A stretch of DNA of 64,000 nt, taken from NCBI GenBank assembly GCA_007644065.1, contig VJWN01000008.1:560411-624410 (forward strand). Reading direction: 5' to 3'. This DNA is from Margaritispora aquatica (lineage: Eukaryota > Ascomycota > Leotiomycetes > Helotiales > Discinellaceae). The position numbers were made by a program, and so were the translations under genes. Below are positions 22,115-34,500 of the stretch, piece by piece; position 1 is the stretch's first letter; each line of letters begins with the position of its first letter. Below the pieces are notes generated by a model. The model worked only from the letters and a program-made list of their open reading frames with translations. It did not search any database and was not told the origin of the DNA.

Positions 22115-22705
22115 ATGTACACCACCACCCCCAAAACCCCCAGCTCCCGCGCCTCCCTCCCAACAAGAGATCTTGAATCCGCCATCCCCTCCCAAGACGA
22201 AGGGCCCTTCCACACCATCCCGCTAGACCTGCTCCCACCGCCCGCTTACCCAGGGACATACGGCCAGGCACCCGCATTCTCATTCTCTCACCCTTTTGCT
22301 TCTTCCTTCCCTCCTTCAAACGCCCCTCAAGTCCTCCAGTCGCAAGCAAACCCATATCTCATCCAGTCCAATAAGCCCACCCACGACCCCACCTCAACCT
22401 CCACCACATACCCGCCCCCGCGCATGCGAAACGCATTCTTGATAACCCTGGCTATCCTGGTGCTCTTCGCGCTGATCGTGGGCGGGGTGAAGATTCTAGT
22501 TGATCGGGGAAGTTTGGGTGGCGGCAGCGGCGGCGGCGGCGGTGGTGGTGGGGAGGGAAGTCTTGACAAGCTTGATGATTCGCCTGGGTTTCGTGCGGTG
22601 GTGGATGATGGGGAGGAGGGGAGGATTAGGATGAGTATTTTGCCTTTTGAGGGGGCGAGCGTTATGATGGTGACGGCGACGGCGACGGCGACGGGGCGAG
22701 CGTGA
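22115..22705 (+). CDS. Hypothetical single-pass membrane protein with poly-Gly tract
   Basis: Intronless, 196 residues, ATG preceded by CAAA (AACTCAAAAATG). Residues 1-105 are Pro/Ser/Thr-rich (PPPAYPGTYGQAP, SNAPQVLQSQANPYLIQ) and look cytoplasmic. A strong transmembrane helix (FLITLAILVLFALIVGGVKI, about residues 108-127) follows, then a Gly/Ser-rich segment of ten or more glycines and an acidic stretch (LDDSPGFRAVVDDGEEG). The tail ends in a TATATATGRA run encoded by an ACGGCG repeat. No known family. The coding part is more C-rich than its flanks, which supports a real gene. It converges with the DNA polymerase alpha gene. Confidence 0.6.
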   Translation: MYTTTPKTPSSRASLPTRDLESAIPSQDEGPFHTIPLDLLPPPAYPGTYGQAPAFSFSHPFASSFPPSNAPQVLQSQANPYLIQSNKPTHDPTSTSTTYPPPRMRNAFLITLAILVLFALIVGGVKILVDRGSLGGGSGGGGGGGGEGSLDKLDDSPGFRAVVDDGEEGRIRMSILPFEGASVMMVTATATATGRA

Positions 22706-23383
22706 TGGCAAGGAGGACGGGTGCGTAACGCGCGCCTTGTGGGTGGTGTATGTATAGAGATGGATATTGGGGATGGGATGGAGAGGGGAGGAGAGGGAGG
22801 AAAGGCATGAGTCGAAAGAATGAAATGAAATGAATGTAAGAAGAAATTGAATTAAGAAAGTACATGTCCTGCCTCTCGCCATTGTGATGAAATATTTCTA
22901 GAAGCGTGATATGAAAACTACCTGCAACAAGAAGATTATGCGCTTATGAGACAGAGCGAACACCTTGTGCTCGAAATGCAAAGGATTTTGTCTTGGGGAG
23001 AATTTTGCAGGGAAATTTGTTAAGCGAGATATTGAGTGGCGAAAGTAAACGACTTCGATTGAAGCCTGCTTTGATATGCCTGACTATGGAATGGATGGGG
23101 AGTGCTGACGAAGTAAGCCATCTCTTCAGATGTTAATATAATTTTCTCATATAACATAAACTGGTTACAGGGCAGTATATATCCCAGAGGTTGAGAAACG
23201 AGAAAAAAACGAGGTTTGAGAACCCAAAAGTTCATTATAGTGCATCCTAAACACTTTCAAACAGACGCATGCGAATGCAGATAAACCAGCAGATATTTGC
23301 ATTAACTTCATGATACCTTATCCATGCCGCTCACCCCAAGCATCATGTCCATCTAACGCCGGCCCGAAGTATGTACTTGCTAT
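22706..23383. other. Intergenic region between convergent genes
   Basis: Holds the 3' flanks of the small membrane-protein gene and of DNA polymerase alpha. GGA-rich purine tract near 22750-22810. No gene seen. Confidence 0.6.
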
Positions 23384-26300
23384 TCAAACAGTAAATCCCA
23401 GCTTCCCAAACAGGCTATCCATAGCTACCCACTGTCTCCCGCATTTATCCAGATACCGCTCAACAATAGTCTTCAATGTCGTGAATCTCACCCTATTATG
23501 TTCCGCCAAAGCCATTATCCGTTCTGTCAAGTGTTAGCTGAGATCAAAATTCGAAGATCAAGAGACGTACCCTTATCCGTGCCCCTAGCATTAGTTTTCG
23601 CCTTGTCCACATCAAACAGAGTGGAAAAGTACAATAGTTGGTTGTACATCATCTTCTCCGTATACTCATAATGCATCTTCCCTAAACATCCATGACCAAG
23701 ACCCTTGGGTCCTAAACATCTATGTCCATACACACTCATCTGTCTCGTCCGGTTACCACAAGCCTGATCGTTGCACACCAACCATGCTTCATAGTATTTG
23801 CTGGTCTGTTGTCGAATTTGATGTTCTAGCTGCGCCATTACCGATAGATTTGACAAAGTCTGGCCACATCGACATGTGATTCCGCCAGCGGCACAATTCT
23901 CAAGACTACCAGCAAGTCCCTCGAAAGCGAAAGCAGCTTTACAAGATCGACATCTCAATGTCAAGCGGTATGCATCTTTGAAGCGAATCTCATCGTCGAT
24001 TTGACTTTCAAGAGGATGAATCTCGATTTCACCATTACTGTTGGCAGAATTGTTGTTGATGCTATACTTGCGGACATCAAGCCCCAGACAGTCAGCCAAT
24101 CGGACAGTGTCAGTGCCAGATATGTTTGCGCACAAACGCTCTACAGGCGGGAAGATCTGCTTGTACAGATACCATTCGACATCTGGTATCAGGCCTGAGC
24201 CTTCCTTTGCTACATCCTTCGGTGTGTAGGAACGCTTGGCAGGTCCTTCAGACGAGTTCTTTCCGTCGCCAGTGACAATGTAAGAAATGACGTCGTCTTT
24301 GCGGACAGTATTGCCTCGCGAGAGTTCGCGAAGTGCAACCTGTACTTGAGGCATACTGTCGGCATTGGGGTAATCCTTTGGTGCCTTTCCAAGCTTGGTA
24401 TAGATGGTGTATTGGGTGACTGGAACAGCACCTTCACGCATCTTGGTGGATATTTCTCGGAGATAATCATGAATGCGGGTGATGACAACCTCTGCCTCGT
24501 CTCCAGATAGAATCTCATTAAGAAGTTTTCCAGATACCTCTTTCGAGAGATTGCAGTACTCGCGACGCTTCATATCAAGACCCTTAACTTCCATCTTATC
24601 CACGATTTTGCCATCAACCTGTACTAGGTTGATTGCGGCATACTTTTTCTTCGCTTGAAGAAGAATGCGCCTAAAGACGTTGTCAATATCGATTTCCAAT
24701 AGTCTGTATCGATCATTGACAGCCTTCTTAAACTCGTTTCCAACCTTGATGGCCTCGGCATAGTTGTCCACATTCGCATTGATCATAACCGAATCGGTAT
24801 CACCATAGATGACTTGAAGTGAATTGCTCTCTGCAAGATCTTTTGTACTTCGCAGAATCTCACGACCCTTGTAGGTGGTGAGCACAGCCAATGGTCTGGC
24901 GTAGAATCTGGACTTCGTGTATCCCAAACAACCGTACATAGAATTGGCAGTAAGCTTCAGGGCCAGCTGCTTGATATCCCAAGTAGCAAGTTGTTCAGTT
25001 GTCGCAGTCTTGTCTTTCATCAAGCTCTTTACTTGTCGCCGCCGGCTGACGAGAGTGGCAATGAGTCTGGGCAGAACTCCCAAATCTTGTTCCTCTGGGA
25101 CCTCTGGAACTCGTTCTTCATCGTCGGAAAGGTTGAGTCGATCGACCGTAGTGAAGCAGATGTTGAATTCCTGAATGATACTTGGATAAAGTGAGTTAAA
25201 GTCCATAACCAGGACGAATTTGTCGTATAGACCCTTCTCTGGTTCGAAAACCAATCCACCCTTGTATTTATCCTTCTTCTTGACATCCCCGGTCTCTTCA
25301 TCAAGATTCTCCTCTTCGGCTTGTTGTCTGCCCTTGAAGACTGCCTTATCCGGACAGATATACTTGTTTCTGTGAAATTCATGAAGCAAAATGTACTCGT
25401 TTCGCTCGGCACGTGTACCAGTGAGTGTCCTAGCCCAGGAATTTCCAGCCAAATTGGTGAGAACCTTGGTCAGAGGAAGAAGTTGCACCTTTAAAGCAAT
25501 AGCTGCAATGAAGAATGTATCTGCTTCACAGTGGGTAACGTAGTCCATCATGCCATCTTTGGTCAATGCCCAGGTCTTCAAAGCTGCATCATTGTCGATG
25601 TCCATTCGCCTAGTGCCAGGTAGGTAGATAGAACACATTTCAGTCAAACTCCACGTCGTACATTTAGTCATTGTTGATTTTCCAGCATCGTTGGCCAAGT
25701 CGCAAAGAAGTCGTCCAGAAAGCAGAGCACGTTCGGCAAAGAAATTGCCTCCCATCTTGCCCATCGAGCTTGGCCATGCAGAGCGTTTCATTCGTCCAAT
25801 ACGAGACCATTGTGGGGTTCGCTTGCTTTGAAGTCTGTTCATCAGAATGCTGAAATCGACACCTTCGAGCTGATGGCCGATAAGAACATCTGGGTCAATC
25901 AAGTTGAGCTGCGCCAGGAAGAAACTTAGAATATCTTGCTCTTGCTTAACCACTTTCACTAAACCCTTGGCTCGTTGCTTGACTTCTCCCTCGAATCCGA
26001 TTGGGAAACTTGACAATATGGGTCGAACAATTGTAAATAACTTGCAAGGGAGATCCTCTGGTGATGTCGTATCTGTAAGTGACACATTTTGGTATACTCG
26101 GGCACTGATCGCAAGAATTTCTTGCTTGTTTTCCTTGACATTCAATACCGTTCTCATAGCAATGCTCATCAATGTGAGAGGTGGTGCTTCAAGGTTATCG
26201 GATTCAAGTGGAGTGATGCAACTGGGCTTGGAAACTTGGACTTCCAATTTACAGTAAGAAGCATTGTTGACAACTCCAAATTCAGCATCATCAATTTTGA

Positions 26301-27921
26301 GCCAGCAGGGACCCATGATATTCTTCCACAGAACGAACTGCTCGAATAGTGGAGTGTTGCTGCCGAAAACATGAGAATAAGTCTCGCCAGACAGATGCTC
26401 AGGTTGAAGTTGTGGTTCTGGACCAATTAGATGTATACAAGAATAGCATAATGTGGAGGCTTACTGTTATATGGGTAGAAGAGTTTGAGATACTCTCCTT
26501 CTCGTGGTATATCAGGAAGCTCAAACGCATATTTCCTTGTGCATGGCTTGATTTTGTGCATTCCAACTCTCAACTTTGTCATCAGACCATCCACTTCCTC
26601 GTAAACATCTCTCATGTCTATTTCATCCGAGCTGTCGCTGCCATTTGACTGCCTGTTGGTTCGAGGAAGGAAAAACAATTTCCGCAGGATGTTGTCCACC
26701 TTGACGAAGCAACTTACATATGCGCCGGTTTTCTTGTTTTGTACCTTTCCGAATAAGCATAAACTTCCGTTGATCTCGGTGTAATCTGTCCAGAACATCT
26801 TTAGACTACCATCTTCTTCAATCGCATCATTGTGGTCTAATTTTCCAAAACTCGTCGTTTCGGATGACTGGCTGCTATTCATTACGTTCAATCTGCTGGT
26901 GACGTCGTTCCATGAAGATGAATCGACATGGTTTGGCGCAGGTCTTGTCGGGGAAGAGCTGGCAGGAGAGGGATATATTTCGCTTTTCTTCATCTTCGGA
27001 ACTGGTCGAGTACCAGACATATTGACGCTAGCTGTATTGATTCCGCCTGCCTGTGCTACTTCCATCATGTCCTCCTCGTCTTCCTCCTCAGTTTTGACCG
27101 CGATATTGGCTTTCCTTTCGACAGCTTTAGCCACTGGAGACGAAGGTTGCATCATTGGTAGGTCATCCTCATCGATTCCTGCCATGAAATCATCGTCGCC
27201 GAAATCCTGTTCTACGGGCGAAGTTGCTCGTGTATCGACCAATTTGGCCTTTTTCGATGAGTGGCGCCGTACCTCTTCCGCTGAAGGAGACAATGCTCGA
27301 GTTCTTCGTTTTTCTGGTCCTCTTCGTGATCGTGTGGAAAGTGTGGTCGGTCGTGGCGCATTTGTATCAACCTCGCCGAGAAGAGAAGCTAGAAAGTCAT
27401 CGTCCGCTTTTGTTTTCACGGGCTGCCCAAAAGTCAGTCATGTTTCCAAACCTGGGCAAATGATAACCTCACCTTGGCTTTTGGCTGAGCAGTTGCCGGG
27501 CCTTTGGTAAAATAATTACTGATCCCCTTTTCCATACTCTCTTTCTTGGCCTTGTCTTCTTCGCGCTTCTTTTTGGCTATATACTATCAACCGAAGCTCA
27601 ATTGACTTGTGTAAAGAGGGACTAACCAGCTTTCCCAGACTTGCCCTTCACGGGCAACTCCTCCTCACTTCCCGAGTCATACTGAGGTTGTCTATCCCAT
27701 TCCTCCCGCCCATCGTCTGCATATCCCTCACCATTGTCATCCACAACGAAGTCATCTTGGTTTAAACGCTCTCGCACAACCTTCTTGTATCCATCCTCAT
27801 CAACCTCTTCATATAAGTCTTCCTCCTGGTTGATTTCATAAGTGTCCAGACGCTTTTTTCCAGACTCTCGAAGAGCACGTAGTTCCGCGAATTTTGAACG
27901 TGCAGCAGCAGCTTTAGACAT
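23384..27921 (-). CDS. POL1: DNA polymerase alpha catalytic subunit
   Basis: Exons 27921-27627, 27576-27473, 27422-26465, 26417-23571 and 23523-23384 give 1447 residues (yeast Pol1 has 1468). It is the catalytic subunit of the pol alpha-primase complex, which extends RNA primers at origins and Okazaki fragments. The B-family motifs are all present: motif A DFNSLYPSIIQEFNICFTT (Asp858), motif B KLTANSMYGCLGYTKSRF, and motif C YGDTDSVMI (Asp992, Asp994). The N-terminal ~450 residues are charged and low-complexity, with a YDSGSEEE acidic patch. The C-terminus has two cysteine clusters (CRSCKAAFAFEG...CAAGGITCRCG; CNDQACGNRTRQM...HRCLGP) that bind zinc and iron-sulfur or the B subunit in this family. 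It ends FGKLGFTV. Introns are all short with clean phases. Confidence 0.96.
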
Positions 27922-28326
27922 GTTGAAGGATGTACTTAGAAGCTTCGTTATAACATGTCACGTCCAAAATTTTGAGGTGAATCGGCGTACAACGAATGTT
28001 TTGAAGTGGGAGGACTTAATGAAGATTTGGTGGGTGATTCGGACTGGACTGGACTTTAGGAGCCCTGTTTCGTGGTCTGTGTCGAGACAAAAGAACGCGC
28101 ATCGCGTCGTCCAGCACGCGAACCCCTGTAGAAGTGCAAAGTGGTCCTAATTAGGCTAGATCCCGCTCTTCGGGCACTTGACCCTTTCAGTCGTTGTGCA
28201 TTCATAGAAAAATGTTCTAGAGACCGAGACCTGGTAGCATCAAGATGTGGCAATCACTACATTGCAATTGAATACATATCCTATGCTTTTCAAGTCTACG
28301 AAATATACTAAGTAGTATCCGGCATC
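27922..28326. promoter_or_regulatory. Divergent promoter between POL1 and the PPR gene
   Basis: 405 bp separates the opposed start codons. Contains ACGCG-type sequences (AACGCGCATCGCGT near 28094-28107; CACGCGAA near 28115) resembling MCB cell-cycle elements, which would fit a replication gene. That link is inference. Confidence 0.4.
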
Positions 28327-30623
28327 ATGTTAACTTGCCAAGGCTGCATGAGGCATTGCTTGCAGACCCTCATCGGCGACTCCCTGATTGTCTCTCGACC
28401 AGCAAGCTCTACGACTCTTTCTCGACCATTACGAAGAACATACTATGCGTCAACTCCAAACACCAAGACCGATTCTTCGGGTGTACGAGAGGGATATGGA
28501 ACTGGCTATGGCTACAAGGACCGTCAAGCAGCAGCTCGAGAGAAAGAATCAAAGCCAGCGCAAAGGCAGAAATGGATGGAGTCCAGAGGCATAAGGCCAC
28601 CAGATAAATCAAAATCTCGTAGTGACGATGGCTTTGTGGTTCGAAAGCACCTCGAATATCTCAAGGACCCATTGAAGCTTGCAGACTTTGTGAGGAGCAC
28701 ATTGAGGTCAGGAGATTTCGAGACAGCGCAGGAAGTGGTTAGGGCTGCTAGCAAGAACGTACAATGTACCGTCAGTTGGAACCACTTGATCGGATATCAA
28801 CTCGAAAAGCATAAGATGACTGCTGCTTTCAAAACATATAATGAGGTATGTGTTCCTCTATTTTATTGCCTGCTTGAAACTGACATTAGAAACTACAGAT
28901 GAAAAAACGAGCCCAACATCCTGATGCATACACTTACACTATCATATTCCGTGGCTTGACAAACTATCCGCATCCCGACATCGCTCTCGAAAGATGCATG
29001 GCAATCTACCAAACAATACAAAACGAAAAGTCCCTCGTTAAGCCCAACACAATTCATATGAACGCTCTCCTGAAAATGTGCGCCCGAGCCAACAATCTCG
29101 ATGCTATGTTCGCCATTGCCGGCTCCTTTGATCGCAAAGGTATGAGCGCTCCAAACAACCTCACTTTCACCACCATCCTGAACGCCTTACGCATGAGCAC
29201 ATTGATAGACAGCCGCTCGGATCTTTCACCTATGCAAAAGAGAGAAAATACTCGTAATGCGATTGCAGAAGCTCGACGGACATGGGCTCGCTTAGTGAAG
29301 CTCTGGCGCAAGGGAGAAATTTGGATCGATGAGGAGTTAGTCGCATCCATGGGCCGAATCTTACTCAGTGGAAATGTTCTTGATGCAGATGACATCCTTT
29401 CACTTGTCGAGCAAGCAATGAACATCCCTCGTCAGATAGCGCCTCGTGTCCGAGTCCCGGAGGAAGACTTGGAAGCAAAAGCTCAAATCGAAGCTGGGAA
29501 AGAAGCTGTTGACGAGTACACCGCACTTGAAGCCGGTGAATCCGGAGAAACAGCCACATCAACGGAAGTTGCAACAAAAGAGCCACTCGAGCCGGAAGAA
29601 CTCATCCCAAGCAATCTGTTTGCCCCCAAAATCGATGTGGGCACACCCTCTCCACCCATTCCAAAGGGCTCAACAGTATATGCACTTCCAGGCCAAAACA
29701 TTCTCTCCGTGTTAATGTCCGCTTGCCTCGCTATAAAATCCAAGGAAGCAGCAAGCTCCTACTGGAACATTCTCACCACCCAATGTGATCCACCAGTCCG
29801 ACCCGACCCCGAAAATTACCATGCCTACCTCCGCATCCTCCGAGTGTTCCGCTCTTCATCCGAAGCCATCTCCGTTCTTCTGAACATGAAGCCTTCAGAT
29901 CTACAGCACAAGACTTTCCGCATCGCCATGTCAACCTGCGAGCGTGATAAGCTCAACCGCAATGCCTTCGCCAATGCAGGAAAGATCCTAGATCTCATGT
30001 CACAGCAGAACTCGACTCAATTTAGAGAAGAGAGCATATCAGTGCTCATCTCATATCTCCAAGTCGCCATCTCTTCACCCGCATTAGCACAACAAGCTGA
30101 CGGACGCTGGGAACCCTCTAAGCACGCCCAAGGCCACCAAATCGTGCGAGCCCTCGACCGTCTCGAGCCTTTCATGAAGCTGATGCGAACCTCGTTTCTC
30201 ATCACCAACCCCGGGCTCGAAAACAAAGCACCGCTCGAGCGCGCACAGCTGAACGCCGACTTTGTGCTTTTGGTGCGTCGCATGATTGGTGCTTGTGACG
30301 AGTTGCTCTTCAAGGGACTGGTTACCAAGGAAATGAGTAAGGATGTGACAGCACATCGATCCCGCCTCGCTGCGTTCTTGAACAGGCCGCGCTTCACAAA
30401 GACGGGAACGTTGCACGCAAGTCGTCTTGTGCCTGCTGCGTGGGAAGCAGATGAAGGGCCCGAGTCCGCTGCTATCGAGGCAGAGACCTCGAGCTTCAAG
30501 GCCGTCGAGGAAAAGAAGACCGTGCCGACGTGGGGAGCGGGGATGCAGAAGTCGACCATCCCGCAGCGGGGCAATGTGAATAGGAGGGTGGGAGAGAGAC
30601 GTCCCAGGAACGATTACGCTTAG
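28327..30623 (+). CDS. Pentatricopeptide-repeat protein, probably mitochondrial
   Basis: Exons 28327-28845 and 28899-30623 give 747 residues; the intron is 53 bp (GTATGT/CTACAG) and falls in phase 0. PPR proteins bind organellar RNA and act in processing, splicing or translation. The N-terminus is rich in Arg, Ser and Thr with few acidic residues (SRPASSTTLSRPLRRTYYAS), as in a mitochondrial presequence. Helical repeats follow from about residue 115, including TVSWNHLIGYQLEKHKMTAA, PDAYTYTIIFRGLTN and NTIHMNALLKMCARANNLDA. An acidic linker (EAGESGETATSTEVATKEPL) lies around residue 370-400, and a second helical part follows. The end is basic and Gly/Arg-rich. I cannot decide which yeast protein is its counterpart; Ccm1 is a candidate only. 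Confidence 0.78.
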
Positions 30624-31594
30624 TTAGGCCAGGAGTGGTGACATATCTGTGCCTGAGCAGTGTTGTATTAGATATTGTACAGATATAAAAGTGACGACGC
30701 GATGTAACATTTTGTATTCTTGCTATATGGAGGAGAGAGCATGTAACAATACAACAACATACACTCATAGACCTATATACATAGACATAGAACTGTACCA
30801 ATCCAGCTCAAACCAACCCGAATGTGCAAATCTGGCCTTGCAATATGCGCATGTCACCATCAATATACATACACTCTAGTCCCCTGCCCTCTCCTCCCAT
30901 CGTCCACACTTACAATTTGCTTCCTACTTCTACTCCATTCTGCCTTTCCATCTCTCCCCGTTCATGCACAATCCATCTGCGTCGCAGTACCCGGCCTGAG
31001 GTAGATCGCGAATGTATATGTAGAGGAGTACGATACATTTTCACACTCATACCCAAGTGCCAAGATCAAGGTCAACTATCTGCTCACTGACAGTTAATTC
31101 TCACCTACCGAGCACATACAAAGGTCTCACGAAGTCCCAGCATCCTGCATATGAAAGAGATAGGCGGAGATTGACACTATGCGTCTGCATAGTTAAGTAA
31201 CTAATAAAGTATGAGAAATGAATTCCTTTGAACTTCGATATAATTTTAATTTCGTTGCATTTATTCACCACATAATGGCATTCGAATAGCCAAAAGCGTA
31301 ATCTGGAGATGGTGAGACTGAATTGTCTCCAAAGCTAGCAATGTTTAATATCTATCTTGTAACAACGAATGTTCCTAACAGAACCATACTCAGTGAAGGT
31401 GCAGAAGTAAGCTAATTGATACAAATAGAAACAAGACCCAAGCAATAAACGCACCATCCATCTGCCTCGGCCCCTCTATGCTTCCAATACACTTCTCCTA
31501 ACAAAATATTATCCTTAAAAGTATATAACAATGTTCCTTTCATTCACCAGTATTCACGTGCCACTACTAATACCACAACTGTATCCCTATCTCG
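30624..31594. other. Intergenic region between convergent genes
   Basis: About 970 bp of AT-rich sequence with short frames (30649-30879, 30824-31090). It probably carries the 3' UTRs of the PPR gene and of the serine-rich orphan. Confidence 0.55.
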
Positions 31595-34500
31595 CTAAAG
31601 CAAATAGGGTATGGCCTCTTCTAGAGAGCTAGCAACCGTATCAGGATCGCTCGTACCAGATATCTGCCTCGCAGGTGCCGCAGGAATATTCGACCTGCTA
31701 GGCGATGATGGGACAAGCGGTGATACCAAGCTTCCATATGCCGTGCTTAGCGAGCCACGAGCTTGGAGAAACCCAACAATCGAACTCGAGACATTATGTT
31801 TGGGTGGACTGGTGTGTGGGACTTTTTTCCTTTGAGCTTGTTGGTTGATGTAGTCTATCAGTAAGTAAGGCTGCGGAGGTGGTTGTTGTTCTCTTGGTTG
31901 GGGCGTCGTTTGGCTGGAGTGTTGCTGGTGGACAGGGTGTAAACACGTTTGGAAATTATGGCCATAACCTTGAGGCTCAGAAGCAGTATCCGTGGCGACA
32001 GAAACATCCAGTGTTGAGGAGCATGCAGATGTCATACTCTTGCCATTGCTATCGCCATATTGTGAGAAGTGAAATCCAGAGCGCCATTCAAGCGAATGCG
32101 TTGTTGATTGAGCAGACGAAGAGACTCGACTAATAACATCACTCTGTATTTTATTGCCCACTCCAGGCATACTATTCATTGGGCTGCTCTCATCTGGGCG
32201 AGTTTCAGATGTCTGTATACCAGGCGAAAGACACATATTGAGTTTCGAAACTCGTTCCCAGTCTTTCTCTACAGACATAGTTGCTGATTGAGCGAACCCT
32301 AGTGATTCAAAGGTATCATTACTTGCGATTGACATCGAATCTTTGTGTTGAGCCGCAATTCCCTCTGTCGAGCTGTAATCATTCTTCACTACCCGCTCAA
32401 CAGTGCCTGGCCTGCTTTGCTCGTTCATGCCAAGTCTGCCATATTCTCGAGACAATCTTTCAGCAGCATCTTCAACAGAGCTTGACACTGATGTATCCCC
32501 AGTCACTGGTTCGGTTAGCTTGGGCTCGTCAAGGTCTAAAATTTCGAGATTTCAAGTCAAAAGGAAGAGAGCCATACCAGAGAAGTCTATGTCAGTTAAT
32601 GTTAGGATTTTTGATCGCGCAAAGAATGGAATCAGACCTTGCTCGTTATCTCTCAAGAATGAAGTCAGCTCGAAGGTCCGCCTCCTCCGATCTCTGATAG
32701 AACTGTCTGCATCGCTTCCAGATTCAGATTCAATAAACTCTTGTTGGGGGACTAAATCTGATGAATTTTGACTGCTCTCAAGAGAGAGATTCTCGTATAT
32801 CTCGGTGCTACTTGAAGCTGACGAGGTAAGCATATCACTTCTGGCTGATAGCGACCTATGTGTCTTAGCTCTTGGGGTTTCACCACCCAAGGAATCTACA
32901 TTATTCGAGGCATCGCTTTCATCACCGCTGAAACTTGATGAAGCATCGCATGGTAGAGCAGGTCTGGATGGCATTTGAAGGTGACTGAATGCGTAATCAT
33001 CATACATGCTTCTTTCTTGCCATTTGGTCCATTCGTTGTTATGATCGTTGGAAGATTTGGGAACTGTTTGTTTTACTAGACTCTGTTGACGCATTGATCT
33101 CTTATTTGACGATCTAAGAAATTCGGTCTTGCTAATCGCTTCTTCTAAACTCACAATGCCTTGTTCGAGAATACTGAGTCGTGCGAATTCAGTACTGAAA
33201 GCACCACAGTGTGAAGAAGATACATCGCAGTCGAATGCACTATGAAGTGACTTTGTCTGATTGGAGAATGTGTTTTGACTTTGTGCTTTGATGTCTGAAC
33301 CGTGATGCATATCGTATACCTTGGTCGCGGTAGCTGTGATTCTTGAGTATTCAGGTAGCCAAAGTACTTCATAGCCATATTGTCTCTGATCTTTGACAAT
33401 AGGTATCTCTGCTTCTAATAAACGCGCGTATATAGTACGGCTTTGTGGATCGAACAATGCATATTCGGAGAGCTCGTAGTTTTCATGGTCTAAAATCGCA
33501 GTCACTGCTTCTATAGCAGATTCGTAGTTCTCAACTCGAGTATACCGTCGACTCGTGGTTGGGTACTGAACTTGCACTTTGCCAGCGACAGGCAGCCGAG
33601 TGTCATCGGTTCTCTCCATGCTTCTGGATTTTTCGTTGTGTTGCCAGGTCATCTGCTGGTTCAGTGATTTTGTTTCCGGTGAAGAACCCTTAGAGGTTTG
33701 CTCGAGACGTCTGACAAAATCCAATTGATCAGAGTCGTATTCTTTCTGGCCTTCACACAACCAGGAATTTGGCTCATGATTCTGAAGGTGCAAAGTGCCA
33801 TATCGACTAGGGAGAATTGTAGTTAGAGCATCGGTAAGTCTTGCTTCGTACTCCTTGGGATCAAAATCTGTGCTGACATAGGAGATTACTCCGGGAGGAT
33901 CTTGTGAAGCAGTCATTGAACGCTTGTTGTTGCCAGATTGGATGTTGCGGCGCCTCTGTTGTGAAATACCTATCTCAGACAAGCATGCTCCTGGAGTGGA
34001 TGATGGAAGTCCTATATTTTGCTCAGTTGTGCGCTCGAATAGGGTTTGAACATTTTCTGGCATTTTGGGCAAGAAAGTCTCTAATTTTTGGGACCGAATC
34101 TGGTCTGTCAGGCAGATTTCATTGTCATCGCGGCTTACTGAAACATCCGGTATTGAGCTCCTTTGTAAGGTCGTCGTTTTTCCTCCTGAATGCGGAATTT
34201 TGTTAAGATCCACGACGTCGTCATTTTTTATGTCTTCAACCCAACTGTTTTCCATGTCAGCTCTATCGCTACCTTCTACAATACTTCCAACCTTACCTTT
34301 CATATTTAGTATTGCGACGACAGGAATTTGCTAGAAAATCTACGGGTTCAGTGGGCTTGCACTTTAATGGAGACAAAGATGGGGATTTGTTCGGACAATC
34401 TTGAACTGGGCTTGGCTCATCACACATTGGACTTTGAGACTGGATCAAAAGTTGAAGATACGAGTCGGGGGTATCCGCTCGGGTTGGAGTTAGCCGGGGT

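Noticed and set aside
26830..27510. 226-codon plus-strand frame
   Set aside because: Antisense to the acidic/Ser-rich N-terminal exons of POL1; composition is the mirror of that sequence.
34246..34303. Two separate genes meeting at about 34300 instead of one
   Set aside because: A 52-bp intron with GTAAGG donor, CTGAC branch site and ACAG acceptor joins the frames in phase, and the style of protein is the same on both sides.
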